Shown: positions 43,501-49,577 of the stretch, piece by piece
Numbering within the stretch: the first letter of the stretch is position 1
Layout: each line of letters begins with the position of its first letter
Origin: Hymenobacter nivis
Lineage (GTDB): Bacteria; Bacteroidota; Bacteroidia; Cytophagales; Hymenobacteraceae
Length of the DNA: 64,000 bases
Direction of reading: 5' to 3'
Assembly (NCBI RefSeq): GCF_003149515.1
Contig: NZ_CP029145.1
Location: 3,100,001 to 3,164,000 of the forward strand
Translations under genes and position numbers: made by a program
Notes under the pieces: generated by a model
Database searches by the model: none
What the model saw: only the letters and a program-made list of their open reading frames with translations
What the model was told of the DNA's origin: nothing

Positions 43501-44021
43501 TCGGCGTGATGCTGGGCCTGGCCATTTCGGGCATGAATATCAGCATCGTGATGACGGGCGTGGGCGTCATCGCCCTGGCCGGCATCGTGGTGAAGAACGG
43601 TATTTTGCTGGTCGAATTCACCGACATACTGCGGGCCCAGGGCATGGGCCTGCACGACGCCCTGGTGCTGGCCGGCCGCACCCGCCTCAACCCCGTAGTG
43701 CTCACGGCCACGGCTGCCACGCTGGGACTTATCCCGCTGGCCATCGGCCTGAACATCGACTTCTACGAGCTCTTCAACTCGGGCCACCCCCACTTTTATT
43801 TGGGCGGCGAGTCGGTAGTGTTCTGGGGGCCCCTGGCCTGGACGATCATCTTCGGCCTCACGTTTGCCACCCTCATCACCCTGCTGGTGGTGCCAGTGAT
43901 GTATTTGCTCAATGAAAAGTTCCTGGCCCTCTTCTCGGGGCGCGACAAGAACAGCCCGCCGCCCGCCCCCGAAGTCGACCAAGAAGAGGTAGATGCCGCC
44001 ACGCCGGCAGTACTGGCCTAA
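40581..44021 (+). CDS. RND-family efflux transporter (AcrB/MdtB type)
   Basis: A 1146-residue inner-membrane RND pump powered by proton flux. It has the expected 12 helices in two halves, with porter loops after helix 1 and helix 7. The N-terminus reads NNKTSIYVITLLLTIAG, and the proton-relay Asp pair is visible in LALGIVVDDAIVVIEN. A second signature is ALAGIVVKNGILLVEF. The central insertion (about 500-590) has two additional helical segments seen in Bacteroidota homologues. It completes the tetR-tolC-adaptor-RND operon, ending in a hairpin at 44064. Substrates are probably hydrophobic drugs or envelope lipids. Confidence 0.95.
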   Translation: MQDIEKEFGPTSWSINNKTSIYVITLLLTIAGLFAYVKLGKEKFPDIVIPRIIVATVYPGTSPTDIENLVTRQLEKEIKSVNGVKKISSTSNQDYCIVDVEFNSNVNVQAAKQLIKDAVDKASTELPNDLPSAPLVKEVNISEQPIMYVNLSGNLPAAQLKKLADDFQDKIEALPEITRVDIVGALEQQVNVDVDLYKLQASQLSFADIEGAIARENITISGGSIDVGAQKRAVRVAGQYVNAADIANIQIKNLRGAPVRLGDIATVADGFKDRESYARLDGQPAVTLNVVKRQGENLLDASDKIHQIVKDEQASLGKNVKITITGDSSNDTRNTLNDLINTIIIGFLLVTLILMFFMGTTNALFVGLSVPLSMFLAFIMLPVLGFSLNMIVLFAFLLALGIVVDDAIVVIENTHRLLHEHPNLSTAQAAKYAAGEVFVPVLAGTLTTVAPFVPLMFWPGIVGSFMFYLPVTLILTLGASLIVAFIMNPVFAVSFMQREEHLDRAEKPKLTRGFLIGMGVLLLAALGGYVSGSRFFGNLMLAVIALCLLNKYVFVYMIAGFQRSVLPRFQNGYARLVELAVGGTVWRQGAILAGLLVLGVISVVAVGARKPKVDFFPKGDPKFIYTYLQMPVGTRVEVTDSVTRELEKRVYKVIGRHNPDVESVITNVAIGAGDPSEATAAGTSQSNLGKVGVAFKELSERKGQATHIYMDDIREAVKGIPGADISVDQEASGPPQGKAVAIEVSGDDYPKLAALSKKVERYVDSLKIGGIEDLRSDLQDRNPEIGVSINRTRANREGISTAQIGSEVRTAIYGYEASKFKTPDDEYPIQVRYAKPYRDDVNAIVNAPLTFRDATGAVRQVPISAVADVTYGTTYGGIKRKDTHRLITISSNVLNGFTGPDVVANVQRALKSFPTPPGYTVRMGGAQEDQKETSDFLGIAAVGAIALIFLVLVTQFNSVSKPLIILSEIIFSIIGVMLGLAISGMNISIVMTGVGVIALAGIVVKNGILLVEFTDILRAQGMGLHDALVLAGRTRLNPVVLTATAATLGLIPLAIGLNIDFYELFNSGHPHFYLGGESVVFWGPLAWTIIFGLTFATLITLLVVPVMYLLNEKFLALFSGRDKNSPPPAPEVDQEEVDAATPAVLA

Positions 44022-44063
44022 AAATTGCACCAAGCTTTTTTAACTTCTCTCGGCTAAAAAACG

Positions 44064-44094
44064 CATTCCGTCGATTCTCTGCGCCGACGGAATG
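44064..44094 (+). terminator. Hairpin at the end of the RND operon
   Basis: CATTCCGTCG and CGACGGAATG form a 10-bp stem with an 11-base loop, then TGTTTCCGG; T-run weak. Confidence 0.55.
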
Positions 44095-44172
44095 TGTTTC
44101 CGGTTGCTTTGCCACTGGGCCGTCTGCCCCGGCACCGCTTTTTCCCTTTTTTCCTGCCTGCTCTGCTCCAAC

Positions 44173-44436
44173 ATGTACTTGTCCACCGCCGCCGCCCATC
44201 CCGCTGCTTCCATTGAGCAGCAAGTCTTCCGCATCATCAGTAAGCGCAAGGCCATCCGGGCGTCGCGCGTGCGCAAAACTGCCAGCCTGGCCCGCGACCT
44301 GCGCTTCGATACGGTGGACGTGGTGGACATCATCCTCGAGCTGGAACGCAGCTTCCACATCGTCATCCCCGACGAAGTGCCCCTTTACACAGTGGGCGAC
44401 TTTGTGCGCTTCGTGCGTGAGCACGCCGCCGCTTAG
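44173..44436 (+). CDS. Acyl-carrier-protein-like protein lacking the phosphopantetheine Ser
   Basis: An 87-residue protein with the helix pattern of acyl carrier proteins: IEQQVFRIISKRK, FDTVDVVDIILELERSF, HIVIPDEVPLYTVGDFVRF. Aligned to a typical ACP, the DSL motif is DTV, so the Ser that carries 4'-phosphopantetheine is Thr. It may therefore be an apo-type decoy, a partner or a regulator rather than a carrier. The start at 44173 avoids the hairpin at 44064-44094; an upstream ATG at 44092 would overlap it. It lies 151 bp after the RND gene, before a strong terminator. The function is unknown. Confidence 0.65.
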   Translation: MYLSTAAAHPAASIEQQVFRIISKRKAIRASRVRKTASLARDLRFDTVDVVDIILELERSFHIVIPDEVPLYTVGDFVRFVREHAAA

Positions 44437-44469
44437 ATCGCCCCCCAAAGCCCGGCGCGGCCCCTAAGT

Positions 44470-44505
44470 AAAAAGGCCCCGAAACGCATGTTTCGGGGCC
44501 TTTTT
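44470..44505. terminator. Bidirectional intrinsic terminator
   Basis: The stem GGCCCCGAAAC/GTTTCGGGGCC is flanked by A5 and T5, between the ACP-like and YkvA genes (convergent). Confidence 0.93.
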
Positions 44506-44534
44506 GGTATTAGCCGGGGGTTAGTTTGGGGGCC

Positions 44535-45158
44535 CTAGCGTACGTTGCCGCCGGTAGCCACGGTGCCGTGGCTGGCGTCGCGGCTGCTGTCGGTGGTGGT
44601 AGCGGCCACGTCGGGGCGCGGGGCGTGGGGCCCCTCGGGCGTCGGCGTGGTGCCGGCGTACTTGATTGATTCAGGTGCGGGCACCAGGCCTTCGTGGGGG
44701 GCCGGGGCGGCGGCGGCGCGGGCCGTCACGTCGTGCGGGCGGGTCAGTTCCCACTCGTGGAACTTGTCAATCTCAGTTTTAATAGTGAGCGAGAACCAGG
44801 CTACCAAGGCCACATCATCAACCAGGCCCAGCACCGGAATAAAGTCGGGGATGAGGTCAATCGGGCTGATGAAGTAAATGAGCACAGCCACCGCGGCCAG
44901 CAGCGTGCTGGACGGCACGCCCGTGTAGTCGCCGGCCACGGAGGCGCGGATGAGCCGGAACAACGTCTGGAGCGTCGTCCAGGCCTCGTGGGCGAGACTG
45001 CCCAGCTCGTTCTTTTGCTGGGCCTTGGTGTAGGCGGCGGTCAGCAGCTTGCGCAGTAGCGTGGGCTGCTGGATATACTTTTCGGCCTTGCCCAGGAATT
45101 TTTTGAAGAAGGCTGAGCCGGCCACGTCGGCACCGGAGGGAGGGGTACGGGGGTCCAT
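44535..45158 (-). CDS. YkvA-family (DUF1232) membrane protein
   Basis: A 207-residue protein with a DUF1232 domain (about 75-130) of the signature LIYFISPIDLIPDFIPVLG and DDVALVAWFSLTIK, a membrane-associated hairpin. The N-terminal 70 residues are helical (KKFLGKAEKYIQQPTLLRKL). A low-complexity Pro/Ala/Thr tail (about 145-207) is unusual for the family. Function is unknown. Confidence 0.88.
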   Translation of the reverse strand: MDPRTPPSGADVAGSAFFKKFLGKAEKYIQQPTLLRKLLTAAYTKAQQKNELGSLAHEAWTTLQTLFRLIRASVAGDYTGVPSSTLLAAVAVLIYFISPIDLIPDFIPVLGLVDDVALVAWFSLTIKTEIDKFHEWELTRPHDVTARAAAAPAPHEGLVPAPESIKYAGTTPTPEGPHAPRPDVAATTTDSSRDASHGTVATGGNVR

Positions 45159-45259
45159 AAGAGTCAGGAGAAATAAGCCGGGGCCCCAGCAGGGGGCCCC
45201 ATGGGGGCATTATACCGCTTGCGCGGGGGCGGGGTTTGGCTGCCCGGCCACCGGGGCCC

Positions 45260-45287
45260 AAAAAAGCCCCGCACGGGGTGCGAGGCT
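45260..45287 (-). terminator. Terminator of the NlpC/P60 gene
   Basis: The minus strand reads a 10-bp stem (AGCCTCGCAC/GTGCGGGGCT) followed by T6, 29 bp past the stop. Confidence 0.85.
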
Positions 45288-45315
45288 GCTATTATTTCGG
45301 GGGCGGGGGCCCTTA

Positions 45316-46014
45316 TTACTGGGCCATGGCCGGGGCATCGGCGGCGCTGGCTACGGCTTCGGCCAGTACGGCGGCGTCGGCGCGGGCGGCGGCGGGCACG
45401 CGGCCGGCGGCGTAGAAGTTGCGGTGGTAGTAAGCTTCATTGAGCGAGCTGACGCGCACGCCGCCGCTGCAGGCCGAGTGGGCAAACTTGCCGTCTTTCA
45501 GGTAGATGCCCACGTGGTAGATGGCTCCTTTGCCGTGGCGGAAGAACACCAGGTCGCCAGTTTGCATATCAGATTTGGCCACGTGCTGCACGGCCCCGAA
45601 CATGGAGCGCGAACTGCGTTGCAGCACAATGCCGTACACCTCGTTGAACACCCGCGTCACAAAGCCCGAGCAATCGGTGCCGCGGCGCGAGCTGGCCCCG
45701 AAGCGGTAAGGCGTTCCGATCCAGTCCGTCACGGTTTGGAGCAGGCCCTTATTTTCGGTGTGGGCCAGCGTCAGGCCCAGCGTTTGGGCGTAGTAGCCGT
45801 AGGCGAGCGAGTCGCGGGCGGCGGCCAGGTCGGGCGTGGTGGCGGGTACGGGCAGCGCAGCTGGGTTAGTCATCAGGCCCGAAAGCAGCGATGCTTCGGC
45901 CACGGCCGGCGCATCGAGGGCGCGGGGCGTGAGCGAAGCATCGGGGGTGCGCTCAAAGCAAAACGAAAGGACCAGGGAAGCGGCGGCGAGGAAATAAAGC
46001 AGGCTGTTTTTCAT
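45316..46014 (-). CDS. NlpC/P60-family cysteine peptidase (exported)
   Basis: A 232-residue secreted or lipid-anchored peptidase. The start at 46014 gives a hydrophobic signal (LLYFLAAASLVLSF). The NlpC/P60 domain (about 100-215) has catalytic Cys in GTDCSGFVTRVF, His in AIYHVGIYL and a third polar residue in KFAHSAC. Enzymes of this fold cut peptide bonds of cell-wall stem peptides. The lysine-poor, alanine-rich tail (about 210-232) is low-complexity. It is monocistronic, followed by a terminator and divergent from the HExxH gene. Confidence 0.9.
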   Translation of the reverse strand: MKNSLLYFLAAASLVLSFCFERTPDASLTPRALDAPAVAEASLLSGLMTNPAALPVPATTPDLAAARDSLAYGYYAQTLGLTLAHTENKGLLQTVTDWIGTPYRFGASSRRGTDCSGFVTRVFNEVYGIVLQRSSRSMFGAVQHVAKSDMQTGDLVFFRHGKGAIYHVGIYLKDGKFAHSACSGGVRVSSLNEAYYHRNFYAAGRVPAAARADAAVLAEAVASAADAPAMAQ

Positions 46015-46342
46015 TATCCGTCGAGGAGGGTGGGGTAAGCCCGGGTTCCGAAAGGGGGCGGAACGACCGGCAGAAAGCGTTTCTTGGGCGATAGGCAAGG
46101 CCGCAAGCGGCCAGAAGTCAGGGAGTGAAGCGAACCGGCGCGGTGATTAATTATGAAATAATACCACCACCCCGCCGGGTAAAACTAAGGCAAACTTTTG
46201 GTACTACCAGCCTGCAAAGACGAATAATCCCTCATTTTATTGACAGGATTATAATTTAACAAAAAATAATCATACATATACCTGCAACCGGCCATAATTA
46301 TGCACCGTATATGGCGCTCCCCGATTTTTTAATTATTCCTCG
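46015..46342. other. AT-rich divergent intergenic region
   Basis: 328 bp without a gene between the NlpC/P60 and HExxH genes. The stretch 46140-46340 is AT-rich (runs such as AACAAAAAATAATCATACAT) and must hold both promoters, but I see no exact TAnnTTTG in either direction and no strong hairpin. Confidence 0.6.
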
Positions 46343-46684
46343 ATGACCGACGCTTCACTCCGCACTTGGGTGCACTCGCCGCTGGCCCGCATTGCCCGGC
46401 TCGTGCTGGGCGGCAACGCCCGCGTGGCCATGGTTATCGGGGGCACGGTGCACCTGAGCGGCGCCACCCGCGCCGAGTTCCTAGCCGACGCCGAGTGGGT
46501 GGCCCACGAGCGGGTGCACCTGCGCCAGTACCGCGAGCAAGGCCTGCTGCCCTTCCTCTACCGCTACTTAGTAGAGTCGGCGCGGGTGGGCTACTATAAC
46601 AATAAGTACGAGGTGGAAGCGCGGGAGGAAGCCCGGCGCGTGGTGCTGGCCCAGCGCACCGGCGGGGGCCCCGCGCCGGCCTAG
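46343..46684 (+). CDS. Small HExxH-motif (DUF4157-like) protein
   Basis: A 113-residue protein with no signal peptide or clear membrane helix. A central HERVHLRQY (HExxH plus Gln/Tyr) with an acidic stretch YEVEAREE about 40 residues later resembles the zinc site of DUF4157-type minigluzincins. The remainder is unrecognised. It could be a tiny metallopeptidase or a zinc-binding scaffold; the motif is clear but the activity is not. It is followed by a strong terminator. Confidence 0.7.
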   Translation: MTDASLRTWVHSPLARIARLVLGGNARVAMVIGGTVHLSGATRAEFLADAEWVAHERVHLRQYREQGLLPFLYRYLVESARVGYYNNKYEVEAREEARRVVLAQRTGGGPAPA

Positions 46685-46691
46685 CGCGCAC

Positions 46692-46730
46692 AAAAAAGCG
46701 CCCCGGCCAAACCGGCCGGGGCGCTTTCTT
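46692..46730. terminator. Intrinsic terminator of the HExxH gene
   Basis: Stem AGCGCCCCGGCC/GGCCGGGGCGCT with an A6 run before and CTTTCTT after. Confidence 0.9.
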
Positions 46731-46770
46731 ACTACTTGATGACAGGCGCAGGTTGATGACAGGCGCGGGC

Positions 46771-47502
46771 CTACAGCTGCGCCAGTCGGCCGCCGTCGAC
46801 CACCAGCGTGGTACCGTTGATGAAATTGGCTTCGGGCGAGGCCAGGAAGCAGATGGCGGCGGCCAGCTCGTCGGGCGTACCCACCTGGCCGGTTACTACT
46901 TCGGTGCCGTTCATAATGTTAGGGTTGCTGTGAAGCATGGGCGTGTCGACGGCCCCCGGGGCCACGGCGTTAATGCGGGCGTGGCCGTACGGAATTTCGA
47001 GACTGAGGCCGCGCACAAACGCCTCGATGGCGCCCTTGCTGGCGGCGTAGGGCACCACATTAGGAGTGGTTTGGAAGGCGTGCACCGAACTCACGGCCAC
47101 GATGGACCCACCCTTCATGTGGGGCAGGCACAGCTGGCAGAGCCGGAACAGGGCACGCAGGTTCACGTTCAATACGTTGTCCCAGTCAGCGGGGTCCATT
47201 TTCAGGATGGGCTTGAAGGTCATCACGGCCGCGTCGTTGATCAGCACGTCGATGCGGTTCCACTTGGCCAGGGTTGTCTCCACGGCGGCCACCAGGTCAG
47301 CGTCGATGCCCACGTCGGCCCGGATGAACATGGCCTGCCCGCCGGCTTTTTCAATCTCGTCCGTCAACGACTTCCCCTCCTGCACGTTGCGGCCCAGGGC
47401 GGCCACGCAGCCGCCTTCGCGGGCCAGCTGCAGGGCTGTGGCGCGCCCAATGCCCGAAGTGGCCCCAGTGACGAAGCAAACCTTATTATCAAAACGACCC
47501 AT
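46771..47502 (-). CDS. Short-chain dehydrogenase/reductase (SDR)
   Basis: A 243-residue classical SDR with NAD(P) Rossmann motif TGATSGIGRA, catalytic Ser in VAVSSVHAF and YxxxK as YAASK. The start at 47502 begins MGRFDNKVCFV, the family form; an upstream ATG gives no further similarity. The segment following YAASK (PYGHARINAVAPGAVDTPM) is the usual substrate-lid region. The substrate cannot be predicted; it is likely a secondary alcohol or sugar. It is monocistronic. Confidence 0.9.
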   Translation of the reverse strand: MGRFDNKVCFVTGATSGIGRATALQLAREGGCVAALGRNVQEGKSLTDEIEKAGGQAMFIRADVGIDADLVAAVETTLAKWNRIDVLINDAAVMTFKPILKMDPADWDNVLNVNLRALFRLCQLCLPHMKGGSIVAVSSVHAFQTTPNVVPYAASKGAIEAFVRGLSLEIPYGHARINAVAPGAVDTPMLHSNPNIMNGTEVVTGQVGTPDELAAAICFLASPEANFINGTTLVVDGGRLAQL

Positions 47503-47683
47503 TACGAAAATAAAAACTTGAAAAATAGCGTAAAGCGGCAAAAAGCCGGCAGCAGAACCGCTGAGCCGGCGTACTGTTCAGCCCATGGCCCGAAAACCTA
47601 CGCGCAGGGGCAACTTCCTACCACTGATTTGCGAATAACTACGCCTTACCTGAACTGTACCTTTTCATTTTTTTGCCATTCCC

Positions 47684-48055
47684 ATGCGCTCAACCCCGCA
47701 CCAAGACCCCGCCGCCGACGCGCCCATCAACGCCCCCGCCGCTGCTAAAACCGTTGCTTCCGAAACCACCGCCGCCACCGACGCCGCTAGCCAAAAGCTG
47801 GACGACGCCGTGGCCCAAGGCAAGGAGTGGCTGCAAAACTTTGACGTTCAGCAACTGCTGGAGCAGATTCCGCAGCCCGTGCGCGACCTGGGCACCCAGG
47901 TAATTGAGCGGGTGCGCCGCCTCAGTCCCACCCAACAAATCGTGGGCGGCGCCGTGCTGGCCTTCGGCGTGGGCCTGCTGGCCACGAGCGGCAGGCGCAA
48001 CGCCCGCACCGCCGACGCCAAAGCCGGCAAAAAATACCGCGCCAAGTACGACTAA
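47684..48055 (+). CDS. Small membrane protein, DUF883/ElaB-like
   Basis: A 123-residue protein: Ala/Pro-rich N-terminus, amphipathic middle (QGKEWLQNFDVQQLLEQIP, LGTQVIERVRRLSPTQQIV) and a single C-terminal membrane helix (GGAVLAFGVGLLATSG) ahead of a basic tail. This resembles ribosome- or membrane-associated DUF883/ElaB-YqjD proteins but without a decisive motif, so the call is tentative. It is followed by a strong terminator and tRNA-Thr. Confidence 0.6.
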   Translation: MRSTPHQDPAADAPINAPAAAKTVASETTAATDAASQKLDDAVAQGKEWLQNFDVQQLLEQIPQPVRDLGTQVIERVRRLSPTQQIVGGAVLAFGVGLLATSGRRNARTADAKAGKKYRAKYD

Positions 48056-48076
48056 CCCCGTGGGGCCCCGAGCCCT

Positions 48077-48121
48077 AAGCAAAAAGCCCCCGGCAACTGT
48101 GTTGCCGGGGGCTTTTTGCTT
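48077..48121. terminator. Bidirectional intrinsic terminator
   Basis: Stem AAGCAAAAAGCCCCCGGCAA / TTGCCGGGGGCTTTTTGCTT, between the small membrane-protein gene (+) and tRNA-Thr (-). Confidence 0.93.
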
Positions 48122-48128
48122 AACGATG

Positions 48129-48201
48129 AGCCTCTTATTGGACTCGAACCAACGACCTGCTCATTACGAATGAGCTGCTCTACCAACTGAGCTAAAGAGG
48201 C
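48129..48201 (-). tRNA. tRNA-Thr (anticodon CGU)
   Basis: The minus strand folds as a complete 73-nt cloverleaf: acceptor GCCTCTT/AAGAGGC, D-arm AGCTCAGTTGGTAGAGC, anticodon arm GCTCA-TTCGTAA-TGAGC with anticodon CGT (reads ACG), T-arm GTTCGAGTC. Discriminator base is T; the 3' CCA is not encoded. Confidence 0.96.
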
Positions 48202-48298
48202 ATTTACCGGCGGCCAGTTACCGCTTGGGAGCGCAAAGATAAGGCGGTGACCGAAAAAACCAGGGTTTGGGGCCCACATTTTTTCGGGCCGGCGGGGC

Positions 48299-48925
48299 TC
48301 AGCGGCTGTGGCCGTACCAGGCATTGTAGCGGCGCACCACCTGCGGCAGGGCCCGGGGCGGATAGCGGCCGGCGCGCAGGTCGCCGGCCAGGGCGGGGCA
48401 ATCGGCGAAGTACTCGGCGGCCCGGGGCCGGAAGTTCCACCAATAAGTACCTATAAACGAGCCGGTATCGGTACGCAGCAGCACATCGCGGAAGAATGAG
48501 TTGCCGCCCCGAATGGGCATGTAGCGCTCGTAGACCTGCACCCGCCCCGCCTGCAACACCCGCAACAGGGCCCCCACCCGCAGCCGCGAAATGGGAAACA
48601 GCGCAGCCCGCTGGCCCACCGCCAGCACCACGGGCACCGAGGCCAGCTCGGGGCCGCAGTTGCGGTAGCGCACCGTGTCGGGGCCCCGCACGTAGCCGTA
48701 GGCCACCACTTCGGCATCGGTCAGGCGCAGGGGCTTAGTGCTGGTGGCGTGCAGCGGAATAAATTTTACAAACTGCTGCTGCTCGAAGTCGCTGGTCAGG
48801 TGCACGGCCCCGCGCAGGCTGTCGCCGCTGGCCAGCACCACGTAGCCGGGGCACACGCGCTGGGCCCGCGCCGCGGCGGCCGGCAGCAGGCCGGCCAGCA
48901 ATATGCTCCAAAGTAAGCGGCGCAT
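48299..48925 (-). CDS. Hypothetical exported protein
   Basis: A 208-residue secreted protein. Signal peptide 1-21 ends AAARAQ. The mature protein begins VCPGYVVLASGDSLRGAVHL, a motif that recurs in uncharacterised Bacteroidota exported proteins, and has paired Cys (PGYV region, NCGPEL, DCPAL) that may form disulfides. No catalytic signature is seen. A -7-like element (TATATTTG on the minus strand, 48987-48994) lies 61 bases upstream. Confidence 0.75.
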   Translation of the reverse strand: MRRLLWSILLAGLLPAAAARAQRVCPGYVVLASGDSLRGAVHLTSDFEQQQFVKFIPLHATSTKPLRLTDAEVVAYGYVRGPDTVRYRNCGPELASVPVVLAVGQRAALFPISRLRVGALLRVLQAGRVQVYERYMPIRGGNSFFRDVLLRTDTGSFIGTYWWNFRPRAAEYFADCPALAGDLRAGRYPPRALPQVVRRYNAWYGHSR

Positions 48926-48986
48926 AACCGAATATTTAAGCGGTGATTACGACTCTACCCGGGGGCGGACCCCGCGGGGGTTAAAC

Positions 48987-48994
48987 CAAATATA
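48987..48994 (-). promoter_or_regulatory. -7 element, TATATTTG, of the exported-protein gene
   Basis: Exact minus-strand TAnnTTTG match, 61 bases before the start at 48925. Confidence 0.5.
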
Positions 48995-49040
48995 CCCCAA
49001 CCTTCGTTATGCTACGGGCGGGCCCCAACGCCCCGTTTCC

Positions 49041-49048
49041 TACCTTCG
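49041..49048 (+). promoter_or_regulatory. -7-like element, TACCTTCG, before the DUF4834 gene
   Basis: Seven of eight match to TAnnTTTG, three bases before the ATG at 49052; leaderless geometry. Confidence 0.45.
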
Positions 49049-49051
49049 CAT

Positions 49052-49351
49052 ATGTCCTTCTGGCTGATCCTGCTGCTCTCGTTTTTCTTCATCCGCTACA
49101 TCCTGCCCAACCTGCTGCGGGCGGCTTTGGGCGGCTTCGTGCGCCAGCAGGTGCACAAGGCCCAGCAAGGCGGGGGGCCCTTCGGGCCGATGAATGGCGG
49201 GCCTTTTGGGCCCCAGGGCCCCCCGCGGCCCACTGGCCCGCCCCCGGCGCCCGGCCAGGTGCACGTCGATTACGTGCCGCCCACCGCCAGCACGCCCCGC
49301 AAAGGCTCCGACCGCATGGGCGAATACGTTGATTTTGAGGAGATAAAATAA
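49052..49351 (+). CDS. DUF4834 family membrane protein
   Basis: A 99-residue DUF4834 protein: N-terminal membrane helix (FWLILLLSFFFIRYILPNLL), a Gly/Pro-rich linker (GGGPFGPMNGGPFGPQGPP) and the conserved C-terminal KGSDRMGEYVDFEEIK. The family is restricted to Bacteroidota and its function is unknown. The Gly/Pro linker is built of GGGCCC-rich DNA. It is followed by two strong hairpins. Confidence 0.88.
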   Translation: MSFWLILLLSFFFIRYILPNLLRAALGGFVRQQVHKAQQGGGPFGPMNGGPFGPQGPPRPTGPPPAPGQVHVDYVPPTASTPRKGSDRMGEYVDFEEIK

Positions 49352-49357
49352 TAGACA

Positions 49358-49420
49358 GTGGTCTAAAGCGGGGTGGCCTGGCGACGGAAAAAGTCGCCGG
49401 ACCACTCCGCTTTAGACCAC
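49358..49420. terminator. Long nested hairpin after the DUF4834 gene
   Basis: Outer stem GTGGTCTAAAGCGG/CCGCTTTAGACCAC with an inner TGGCGAC/GTCGCCG stem; starts six bases after the stop. Confidence 0.8.
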
Positions 49421-49443
49421 CTCCTAAAGTTGATCATTAGATC

Positions 49444-49495
49444 TAAAGACCCAGCGGGGCGACCCATCCGTTAGGGTCGCTCCGCTGGGGCTTTA
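49444..49495. terminator. Second hairpin, shared with the DUF5686 gene side
   Basis: Arms TAAAGACCCAGCGGGGCGAC and GTCGCTCCGCTGGGGCTTTA with two mismatches; could end transcription from either side. Confidence 0.8.
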
Positions 49496-49577
49496 TCGTT
49501 GTTTTACTGCCAATTACTACCAACTGGCCGCCCCTACGGAATTAAAAATTACCTTTTTGCGTAGGTTCTCCTCCTAA

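Noticed and set aside
42876..44033. Long antisense frame in the RND gene
   Set aside because: His/Gly/Asp-rich shadow of the pump gene; no start context or domain.
44092..44172. Upstream ATG extending the ACP-like protein by 27 residues
   Set aside because: It would start inside the hairpin at 44064-44094, and the extra residues are Cys/Phe-rich without family match.
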